A stretch of 64,000 nucleotides of DNA from Thiohalocapsa sp963695445 (GTDB lineage Bacteria > Pseudomonadota > Gammaproteobacteria > Chromatiales > Chromatiaceae). Shown here one piece after another: positions 57,359-64,000 of this stretch. Below the pieces are notes generated by a model, which was not told the origin of the DNA, did not search any database, and was given only the letters and a program-made list of their open reading frames with translations. The stretch covers positions 12,643-76,642 of the forward strand of contig CAVOGV010000024.1 of NCBI GenBank assembly GCA_963695445.1, given 5' to 3'. The position numbers were made by a program, and so were the translations under genes. How positions within the stretch are numbered: the first letter of the stretch is position 1; every line of letters begins with the position of its first letter.

Positions 57359-58159
57359 TCAGTCGGCGTCGATCACCTCGCGGTAGGCGTACCAGCTTCC
57401 AAAGCCGAGCAGCGGAAAGATCAGTACCATGCTCAGAAAGGCGGTCAGCGCGCCGAAGAGCATCAGACCCACGACGACGCCGGCCCAGGCGAGCATCGGC
57501 CGCGGATTCGCGATGACGGCCCGCCAGCTCGCGTGCACCGCGGCGATGGGGCCCGCATCCCGATCGACGATGAGCGGCACCGCAACGACGCTGGACACAA
57601 AGACGGCCGCCGCCAGCAGCGCCCCACTGCCGATCAGAAACAGCGTCATCAGCGGGTCGAACCCGCCGCCGAGCGCGGTGACGTACCCCGCCGACGTGGG
57701 CGCCAGGGCCGTGACCTTGAGGGCGAACAGCACCACCGTCACCATCATCCACGTAGAGACGACAAAGATCAGGAACAGCCCGAACAGCCCGAGGCTGGAG
57801 CGCCGCTGGCCGTCGAGCGAAAAGCTGTTCGCGATGCCGGCGGCATCCCCGGCGAGGTGCCGTCGCGCCGTCACATACAGACCCGCGGCGAGGAAGGGGC
57901 CGAGCATAAGCAAGACGATGACGAATTTCACCGTTAGCCCCGGCATCGCGCGGCCGAGCAGCACCACGCCAAAGCCGACGGCCGCGCAAAGGACGCCATA
58001 GAAAAGGCTGACGCCGGGCGAGCGCCGCATGGCGGCCCAGCCCTCGCGCAGCCAGCGAGCCGCGGCGCCGGGCGCCACCTGTCGAATGGTCAGCGCGTTT
58101 GCATCGACGCTGTCGCGATGCCCGTCCAGTTCGACGAAATCGTTTGGATTGGTGCTCAT
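57359..58159 (-). CDS. DUF2189-domain integral membrane protein
   Basis: 266 residues with six hydrophobic segments (for example LFYGVLCAAVGFGVVLLGRA, VKFVIVLLMLGPFLAAGLYV and GVVVGLMLFGALTAFLSMVL). The VTARRHLAGD and VHASWRAVIANPRPMLAWAG blocks fit the DUF2189 family. Inner membrane; function unknown. Intact and monocistronic. Confidence 0.82.
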   Translation of the reverse strand: MSTNPNDFVELDGHRDSVDANALTIRQVAPGAAARWLREGWAAMRRSPGVSLFYGVLCAAVGFGVVLLGRAMPGLTVKFVIVLLMLGPFLAAGLYVTARRHLAGDAAGIANSFSLDGQRRSSLGLFGLFLIFVVSTWMMVTVVLFALKVTALAPTSAGYVTALGGGFDPLMTLFLIGSGALLAAAVFVSSVVAVPLIVDRDAGPIAAVHASWRAVIANPRPMLAWAGVVVGLMLFGALTAFLSMVLIFPLLGFGSWYAYREVIDAD

Positions 58160-59794
58160 CTTCTACAGTCTCTCTGTTGGGGGGCGGGCCGCCTTGAGCC
58201 CGGTGTGGATGCAGCAGCCGCGCAGCGCGTGCGCGGCTCATCCACGGCTCAAACCGCACCATGTAACGATGCCTGCATTGTTTCACCGATTTGCAGCAGC
58301 TCAATCAGAATTTCATGAAATAATGATCGAACCTTGCCAAGGCTCCCGGTACGGAAAAGGGCCGGTCGGATCGAGTGGAGGGACAACCCGTGCGTGCCTG
58401 GTGTTGGGCTGGCAAGCCGGCCCCTGCGCAAGAGACGGCGGCTACCAAGCCATGCGCTGATCAAACTTGACGTCGGGCTCGGGCTGTTTGAGGAGGTCAC
58501 AGTCCGGCACCGACTTGGGAGCATCTTCCCGGGGCGGGAGGGCCGCGGGCGGTCGAAATCGGCGGCGTCACCATTGACACTGACGATGCTCGCAATGTCC
58601 GCTCCGGGTTTCATTGCGGCCGTCGTTGCTTCAAGAGCCGATGTCTCCTTCGGGTCGCGTGCGGCCAGTGCGGTCTCTGGTATGCAGCGGCAGCTCAACC
58701 CTCGATCGCACGAACATCTCAGGGCAAGATCCATCACAACCTACAAGCCATACTCCGCTCGTCGCACTGCCACAAACTCCAGTTTGCGGCGCTTTGCCGG
58801 CCAGTTATTCACATTCAGCACTTGACATCGACGTGTAACAGTGTTGTGACAATCCGGCAATTCACCATTCGGTGATATTCTATATCTCATTGAAAGAGCG
58901 ACATAAAAGGTTGTGGTCAAAAGTTGACCAAGCCAACAGAAACGATGCAAATCACTGAGCTGACGATGACCAGGGCGGTTCATCCACAGGGTTATCCACA
59001 GCACATGTGGACATACCAGATTTCCCTATGCAGCTGGCTGCCTTGTGAGCATCAGCCAAAAATTCGTGGAAGAACGGCAGCGAAGTGGTTGTATGTTGCG
59101 CCGCAGCAGAATCGCAAGGCGATTGTCGATCTCCCCGCATCACCTCAGTGCGTGTGTTCGGACACGGCACAGACAACCAGGGATTAGCTGACGGCCCGCA
59201 AGTGGTACCGAACTGACGGAGACGGCGACTCCGAGTGCTTACGCGGGAGTGGCACGCGAGGTAGACTCCTAGTTCGTGTTCGACCTTGAGCGCACCCATG
59301 ACCCGATACCTGCTCGCCTTCTGCCTGTTGACGTTCGGCCTCCCTGCACAGGCGGAGACACCCGCGGTCGGTCGCGACATGCATGCCTACCACCACTTCG
59401 AGTCGACAATCTGAGAGTCCGCAGGATAGGCCGCACCATCAGAGCAATGTTTTGAGGTTCCGAGGCCGAGACCCGCAGTCTTCCCACGTCTCGGTTCGGA
59501 CCCAGGGAGGTTCATTGCCACTAGACCCAGCAGGGACATTGGGTGGACAATGCTGGCGTGTATGCGTGTCCACGAGGACCTACGCTGGCTCCACGGGCGT
59601 ACGAGTTGGCGCAGCATGCGCGAGCTGGCTAGGGGCTGAGAGGCGCAGCTGTCCGCCAGCATTGGATGCTCCGGACATCGTCTTCAGCTCGCCGATACCT
59701 CCGATGACCAACCGGAATACGCCCTCATCGATCACTCATGTCCCGCTCGCCTGCGGGACAAGGAGACACAGAACAACGGGTAAGCCGAGCAGCC
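58160..59794. other. 1.6-kb gene-poor region
   Basis: No intact gene was found. It holds two exact DnaA-box sequences (TTATTCACA at 58805-58813 and TTATCCACA at 58992-59000) around a moderately AT-rich stretch (about 58865-58920) and the N-terminal fragment of a secreted protein at 59298. Other open frames lack coherent composition. Confidence 0.55.
59298..59414 (+). pseudogene. N-terminal fragment of a secreted protein
   Basis: Opens with a textbook signal peptide, MTRYLLAFCLLTFGLPAQA, followed by ETPAVGRDMHAYHHFESTI and a stop after 38 residues. The mature protein is missing, and the downstream sequence shows no continuation in other frames. It looks like a gene truncated by deletion or rearrangement. 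It could instead be a very small secreted peptide. Confidence 0.5.
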
Positions 59795-60265
59795 ATGCCG
59801 AACATGTGTCACCTTGCCTTGCACGGAGCAGCTTGCGCACTGCTGCTTGCCGCGGCACCTCACGCTTTGGCTGCTAAGTCAGACTATCCGAATTGGCTGC
59901 TCTGGAATTGGCAGACGAGTGATTGCGACGGCTCACCCGGAGCAATGCTTCAAGATCAATGGATCGCCGCAGCCTCCGGAACCAGGCTTTGCGTTGTTCC
60001 ACCAAGTTACCTATGCAGCCACTCTAGCGGTGCGTCGGTAAGGTGGTACGTCGATGTCGAGATCGAAGGGGAATTTTTTCCGGGAACGACCAATCCGGAT
60101 GTCAAGCATTGCGTAACGGCCTCGACCAGCCCTGTCATCGTGCACAGCAGCACCTTCTGCACGACGTTTCCGACGCGCTACAGTGGCAAGATCACGTTTG
60201 AGCCTGCAGCCCGTAACGCGAGCATCGATGAGCGTGGCGAACGCGGCGAGCAGCGCCTTCGCTAA
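59795..60265 (+). CDS. Secreted Cys-containing protein of unknown function
   Basis: 156 residues from the Met at 59795, which begins a signal peptide (LALHGAACALLLAAAPHALA). The mature part contains six Cys (for example TSDCDGSPG, LCVVPPSYLCSHS, VKHCVT and TFCTTF), suggesting disulfides in the periplasm or outside. The Ser/Thr-rich beta-type pattern and VRWYVDVEIEGEFFPG suggest a beta-sandwich. The longer open frame from 59738 adds residues without a signal. Family not recognised. A secreted EF-hand gene follows 70 bp later. Confidence 0.55.
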   Translation: MPNMCHLALHGAACALLLAAAPHALAAKSDYPNWLLWNWQTSDCDGSPGAMLQDQWIAAASGTRLCVVPPSYLCSHSSGASVRWYVDVEIEGEFFPGTTNPDVKHCVTASTSPVIVHSSTFCTTFPTRYSGKITFEPAARNASIDERGERGEQRLR

Positions 60266-60335
60266 TTGACAAGGCGCTCAACGTCGTGGAGCAAAACAAT
60301 AACGCTATCGGAATCCAATCGAACGGAGCCATGAA

Positions 60336-60806
60336 ATGCCGAGAGTCCGGACCTTCGCCACGATCGGGCTGTGCGGTAGCGTCGCAGCATTAACCGCAGT
60401 CGCTCAGGAGCCCGCTGCCTCCGATCAGGGCGGCAGCCGGGCGGAAGCGTTCATCAAGCAACTGGACACGAGCGGCGACGGCGTCGTTAGCTTGGACGAG
60501 GCGTTCGCGCCGCAAAAGGAGCAGTTCAAGGAGATCGATGCAGACGGCAGTGGCACGCTGGATGCCGGCGAGGCTTCCAAGGCCTTCAAAGCGAAGGTAC
60601 CGAAGGAAATGCTTGAGGAGAAGAAAAAGGGCGGCATGCCGGACCCCGGCGAGACCTGCATCACCAACCTCGACAAAAACGGCGACGGCTCGGTGGACGC
60701 GGCTGAATTCGAACAGCCCACCGCCGAGTCCTTTGGCCGCACGGACGCGGATGGTGATGCCAAAGTGACCACCGAGGAGGTGATTGCCTACTTCAAGGGC
60801 GGATAG
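60336..60806 (+). CDS. Secreted four-EF-hand calcium-binding protein
   Basis: 156 residues with an N-terminal signal (RTFATIGLCGSVAALTAVAQ). Four EF-hand loops: DTSGDGVVSLDE (44-55), DADGSGTLDAGE (68-79), DKNGDGSVDAAE (113-124) and DADGDAKVTTEE (137-148). The first three are canonical; the fourth has Ala in place of Gly at the sixth position. Calmodulin-like (calerythrin-type) arrangement, but exported. It probably binds Ca2+ in the periplasm or outside. It lies 70 bp after another secreted protein gene. Confidence 0.85.
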   Translation: MPRVRTFATIGLCGSVAALTAVAQEPAASDQGGSRAEAFIKQLDTSGDGVVSLDEAFAPQKEQFKEIDADGSGTLDAGEASKAFKAKVPKEMLEEKKKGGMPDPGETCITNLDKNGDGSVDAAEFEQPTAESFGRTDADGDAKVTTEEVIAYFKGG

Positions 60807-61240
60807 GCAGTCAAAGCCGCCCTGAGCGTCCAGATTGCCCGAGACCGGACGGTAGCGGGTGGGGGATGCGCCGTCAACATGCAGCGGTGGCAGCGGTGGG
60901 GCTGAAGGGCTGGTCTCGGCCAGAGCAGCAGACGGTCGCGCCCTCCACCCGTTGCGTCCGCTGTGGGACAGGAAGCAGACCCTCGTCGGCCGGGAGGTGA
61001 CTTACAGCTCTCGGCCAGCAGCAGACGGTCGCGCCTCCACTCGATGCGTCCGCTGTGGGGCGGAAGCAGACCCTCGTCAGTAGGGAGCCGACTTACAGAT
61101 CTTGGCCAGCAGCACGCGTCGGCCGTCGGTTGCCGGGCGGCTGCAATGGTGCCTGTTGCCGTCGTTCGCGCCGCTGGATCCCAATCTGGGGATGGTGCCT
61201 GGCGCCGGCAGCCGCGGCGCGGACTACCCTGATGCTGCGA
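60807..61240. repeat. About 2.2 tandem copies of a 90-95-bp repeat (60914-61110) in a gene-free gap
   Basis: Copy 1 begins at about 60914 (TCTCGGCCAGAGCAGCAGAC), copy 2 at about 61009 (TCTCGGCCAGCAGCAGACGG) and a partial third at about 61099 (ATCTTGGCCAGCAGCACG). Shared blocks are GCAGACGGTCGCGCC, GCGTCCGCTGTGGG, GAAGCAGACCCTCGTC and GACTTACAG. No gene is seen in this 430-bp gap. Degenerate relatives occur near 51419 and 54090. Confidence 0.7.
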
Positions 61241-62278
61241 CTAGCTGCCGCGGGCCTGCTTTTTCCACCAAGGGTGTTTGGCCTCGGTCAGTTCCTCCCA
61301 ATAGTCGTCGAACCGCGATAGCAGATGGCGGAATTCGCAACTGCGCCAGCCCACCAGACCACCGACATAGACGAAGAGATCCCGGTCGCTGTTGCCGGTG
61401 AGCAGATCGTCGAGCAAGTGCTGGGTGACCGCGACGTCATTCATCACGCCGAGCAGATCCTGCAGACCTTTCATGTGGCCGATGAAGACGTCCATGCCGT
61501 CGAACAGCGGTAGGAAGAACTCGGTCGCATAGCGCAGTTTCTTGCACTCGATCCGCATTCGATGCATTTCGGCGGCATCGTCGCGATTGACGTGAGTGCC
61601 CGCGCCCAGCACGCGGCGCTCCTGCTTGTCGAGCAATCGGCGTGAGTAGCCGACGATGCCGGAATGGAGACGTTTGGCCTGCTTCTTGTTCAGCGGCACC
61701 GCTTCCCACGCCCTGGCGTCTAGCCAATGCGGAAAGCTGTCGACGAAACACTCAAAGCGGTCGCTGTCGAGCATGGGGACCACCCGCTGCTGATAGATCT
61801 CAGCACGGCGCGCTTCAGCCAGTTGCAACAGCCGCTCGGCACCCGACAGCGGCAGCAGTTCCACCACCGGCCCCAAGCCTTCGGCGATGAAGACGTCCAG
61901 GTCGCGGGCTGGGCCCAGTTCGCCCGCGATCCAACGCATCTCATCGTTCCATGTCGCGGTTGCCTCCTGGGGAACGGCATCCCGAAACAGGCTGGCGGCG
62001 GAGCGCATACGGCGAAAACTGACCCGCAACTGATGCACACCTTCGATGTCGTCCCAACTGCGGGCGCTGTCCCGCCAGGTCAGTAGAAAGCGGTAGTTGT
62101 GACGTAGGATGGCGGCGAAGGCTTCGCTCGCCGTCTGGTCCGGGTTGATCGCGGGTGGGACTTTTGATCTTGTCGGCACGCTGACACCATTGGCTAGCTG
62201 CGGGCCGGCCGCCGGAGGAGCGGCCACGCCGGTTTCTGTTCGCCGATCATAGGCAAAAACCCTCGCCTGCGATCGCAC
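61241..62278 (-). CDS. CHAD-domain protein
   Basis: 345 residues. The helical CHAD domain is marked by conserved basic segments VHQLRVSFRRMRSAASLF (about residue 84) and MHRMRIECKKLRYATEF (about 240). CHAD domains bind polyphosphate through these Arg/Lys/His surfaces and are often attached to CYTH phosphohydrolases. Here the domain is alone. Polyphosphate targeting is therefore the best guess. It neighbours pstS, in line with phosphate metabolism. Confidence 0.88.
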   Translation of the reverse strand: MRSQARVFAYDRRTETGVAAPPAAGPQLANGVSVPTRSKVPPAINPDQTASEAFAAILRHNYRFLLTWRDSARSWDDIEGVHQLRVSFRRMRSAASLFRDAVPQEATATWNDEMRWIAGELGPARDLDVFIAEGLGPVVELLPLSGAERLLQLAEARRAEIYQQRVVPMLDSDRFECFVDSFPHWLDARAWEAVPLNKKQAKRLHSGIVGYSRRLLDKQERRVLGAGTHVNRDDAAEMHRMRIECKKLRYATEFFLPLFDGMDVFIGHMKGLQDLLGVMNDVAVTQHLLDDLLTGNSDRDLFVYVGGLVGWRSCEFRHLLSRFDDYWEELTEAKHPWWKKQARGS

Positions 62279-62412
62279 GGTTGTTGCGGAATTGGTCGAT
62301 GCATCTGGGCCTCCGGATCAATGAGTTGCCAGTCGTCACGACGCGCTGCTCGCGGAACGACTGCGCGGGAGGCGATGTGTCTGGTTGCCCCGATCTCAAC
62401 GCGCCGCCAGCG

Positions 62413-63482
62413 CTACTGCTTCAGCCCGTCAAGCAGGTCTTGCACATAGGCGATGCCTTCCGCGGAGTACGGGATGTAGCCGAGCGCGGCGACGTCCTGT
62501 TGTCCCGGGCCAAGAGCGTATTCCATCAGATCGATCAGGGCCGGCAGCTTGGCCGGATCGTCGTAGTGCCGGCGCAGCACCAGCCAGGAGATGCCGATGA
62601 TGGGATAGGACTCGTCCCCGGGGGGTCGCGTAGGGCCTGGACTCCGGGCCGCTCGCTGATTGCGGCGATGGCGGCGGTGAAGCTCGCCTCGTTCGGCGCG
62701 ACCATTTGACCACTCTGGTTTTCTAGCATGGCCATCTTCATCGAGGTCAGGTACGCGAAGGCATATTGGACATAGCCGATCGAGCCCGGAATCGCTCGCA
62801 CCGTCGCGGCGACGCCGTCGTTGCCGCCCGCCTTCACCAGCCCGCCGCGCTGCTGCAGGGCCTGCGGCCATGTCGGCGACAAACTACTGACCACGGCCTC
62901 GGCGAAGGCTCGGCTGGTGATACCCAGGTGCTCGGTCAGGGTATAGCTCGTTCCGCTGGCACCAACGCGGGTAACGACGGTGATCGGCTGATCCGGCAGC
63001 GCAGCGTCTGGATTCGTCGCGGCGATGATCGGGTCGTTCCAGCGCTCGATGCGGCCGGAGAAGATGCCGGTGACCGCATCCCGGGACAGCTTGAGCGGAT
63101 CGACGCCATCCAGGTTATAGACCAGCACGATTGCGCCGACCGCCATCGGCAGTTGCACGACGCCGCGGTCGACCTGGGCGACCTCTGCGTCGGTCATTCG
63201 GATATCGGTGCCGGCGAAATCCACCCGACCGCCGATCAGATCCTTGACGCCACCGCCGCTACCGATGGCTTGATGGTCCGGATACACTTTGGGGTGTGCC
63301 CGATGATAGGAGTTCGTCCAACGCAGATACAGCGGCGCCGGGAAGGTCGCGCCGGCCCCGACCAGCTTGATCGGCTGCTGCTCCGCGGCCGGCAGCGCGG
63401 CGGTGCCTGCCAGCAGCACGGAGGCCAGCAGGCCGCTAACCAAGACGCGAAGAGAATGCTGTGGTTTCATGATCGTCTTCAA
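62413..63482 (-). CDS. pstS: Phosphate ABC transporter substrate-binding protein PstS, frameshifted
   Basis: Signal peptide (LRVLVSGLLASVLLAGTAALP) and the PstS blocks LVGAGATFPAPLYLRW, AIGSGGGVKDLIGGRVDFAGTD and RVGASGTSYTLTEHL, the last a phosphate-binding loop. The frame breaks near 62620 after QALRDPPG; the adjacent frame continues DESYPIIGISWLVLRRHYDD and ends LLDGLKQ at 62413. About 355 residues in full. Binds phosphate in the periplasm for PstCAB, not present in the window. A TAAGGCGATTTC-type element lies at its 5' side (63502-63515). Confidence 0.88.
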
Positions 63483-63501
63483 TTGCCGTGATGGTTTCGA
63501 C

Positions 63502-63515
63502 TGAAATCGCCTTAG
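63502..63515. repeat. Short TAAGGCGATTTCAG element upstream of pstS
   Basis: Minus-strand reading CTAAGGCGATTTCAG, one mismatch from the ends of the 591-753 element. It overlaps the 3' end of the DksA/TraR-like gene, which stops at 63512-63514. Confidence 0.45.
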
Positions 63516-63745
63516 CTCAACCGTCGCGTGTGCGCCTCGTGACGGCTCTGACAGGGTGTGCAGCGGGTGGCATTGTGCACATGCAGCAAGCGCTGGTCCG
63601 GTATCCGACAGCCGCAGTCGAGGCAGAACTCGCGCCCCTCGCCGGCCTCAGAGCGTTTTCGAATCTCCGCAACCGCCAGCTCAGTCAACTGATCGGCGCG
63701 GAACTGCGCCAAGTCGATCTCGTCCGCGAAACGTTCCATAGCCAT
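63512..63745 (-). CDS. DksA/TraR-type zinc-finger protein
   Basis: 77 residues from MAMERFADEIDLAQ. The four-Cys zinc finger is FCLDCGCRIPDQRLL and RCTPCQSRHE (pattern CxxCGxxIP ... CxxC). Without the long coiled coil of DksA it resembles the short TraR/YbiI group that binds the RNA polymerase secondary channel. The open frame to 63946 is not supported. On the minus strand upstream of pstS. Confidence 0.8.
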   Translation of the reverse strand: MAMERFADEIDLAQFRADQLTELAVAEIRKRSEAGEGREFCLDCGCRIPDQRLLHVHNATRCTPCQSRHEAHTRRLS

Positions 63746-63896
63746 GGGTCCTCCGGCACGCTGCTTAAGCGCCCAATGATTACAGATCGGTGTGACGAGC
63801 GAGTTACCGGCCATTGCGGTGTTGGGACAACGAATGCTTCGTCCAACTGATGATGTCCACGACGATGCCATCCATATCTGCTCGTGGAGGCTATAG

Positions 63897-64000
63897 GCCG
63901 TCGTCAGCGCGCTGCTCGGCCTGTATCCTCGGTTGGTGGGTCGCATTGGCTACCTCGGCATCAGCTTCGGCGGCGGCATTGACGCCGTGGCTCTGGCCTG
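63897..64000 (+). pseudogene. Fragment of an alpha/beta hydrolase (acetylxylan-esterase-like), cut by the window end
   Basis: The frame reads SALLGLYPRLVGRIGYLGIS then FGGGIDAVALA, containing the nucleophile elbow GISFGG. An in-frame TAG at 63894-63896 precedes it and the window ends within it, so only the elbow region is visible. It may continue beyond the window; the missing upstream part suggests truncation or another frameshift. Confidence 0.35.

Noticed and set aside
58249..58825. Overlapping frames on both strands of 160 residues each
   Set aside because: Neither has coherent protein composition or a start site; left as gene-free.
58805..59000. Chromosomal replication origin
   Set aside because: Only two DnaA boxes and none of the usual neighbours (dnaA, dnaN, gidA, parAB) in the window; kept only as a low-level finding.
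60914..61110. CRISPR array
   Set aside because: Units of 90-95 bp are similar along their whole length with no unique spacers, and no cas gene is present.

Overview
This 64 kb window is high-GC chromosomal DNA from a gammaproteobacterium, most likely a purple sulfur bacterium (Chromatiaceae or close kin). The evidence is the combination of soxYZ, a cytochrome c-rhodanese fusion, a pyrophosphate-based glycolysis set (PPi-phosphofructokinase, K+-independent H+-PPase, soluble PPase), PHA genes (phasin, acetoacetyl-CoA reductase), a bc1 operon followed by sspAB, and oxygen-dependent hemF. No photosynthesis gene, rRNA, tRNA or CRISPR array was seen, so the phototroph assignment is inference.

Layout. 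0-16 kb: two tandem Met-rich coiled-coil membrane proteins separated by a long hairpin repeat, an acyl-CoA ligase, a broken patatin, a CPA1 antiporter, two Slp lipoproteins, a CYTH-like protein, a periplasmic HAD phosphatase, an arylsulfatase, and a DUF3482 GTPase with its DUF2868 membrane partner. 16-20 kb: aquaporin, cytochrome c-rhodanese, soxZ and a decayed soxY. 20-29 kb: hemF, phasin and phaB, small envelope proteins, sspB-sspA, petABC, Nif3. 29-40 kb: DegS-like protease, an IS5-family element with target duplication, CIA30, DUF302, Sel1, a PEP-mutase-family enzyme, MoxR plus DUF2201/VWA, and a BepA-like protease. 39-45 kb: intact soxYZ, ppa, hppA, a small conserved gene, pfp. 45-51 kb: a MITE-like element and a zinc regulon (zrgA and an ATPase, zur, znuBCA with a candidate Zur box). 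51-64 kb: accessory DNA with a PIN-toxin pair, two related XRE regulators (one probably starting at CTG), an ABC1 kinase, DUF2189, a 1.6 kb gene-poor stretch, two secreted proteins, tandem repeats, CHAD, pstS and a DksA/TraR-like protein.

Two properties cut across the window. First, more than twenty apparent frameshifts interrupt otherwise well-conserved genes, including petB, petC and sspA. Several are single-base changes in short homopolymers and some occur as compensating pairs, so sequence error is the leading explanation; real decay (soxY copy 1, the transposase, gene fragments) is probably mixed in. Second, several families of palindromic repeats are dispersed through the intergenic space. 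One begins TAAGGCGATTTCTG and supplies the stop codon of three unrelated genes.

The genes suggest a metabolism that oxidises reduced sulfur through Sox and feeds electrons to bc1. It conserves energy as PPi and stores carbon as PHA. Zinc acquisition and envelope quality control (DegS, BepA, SspAB) are also represented.
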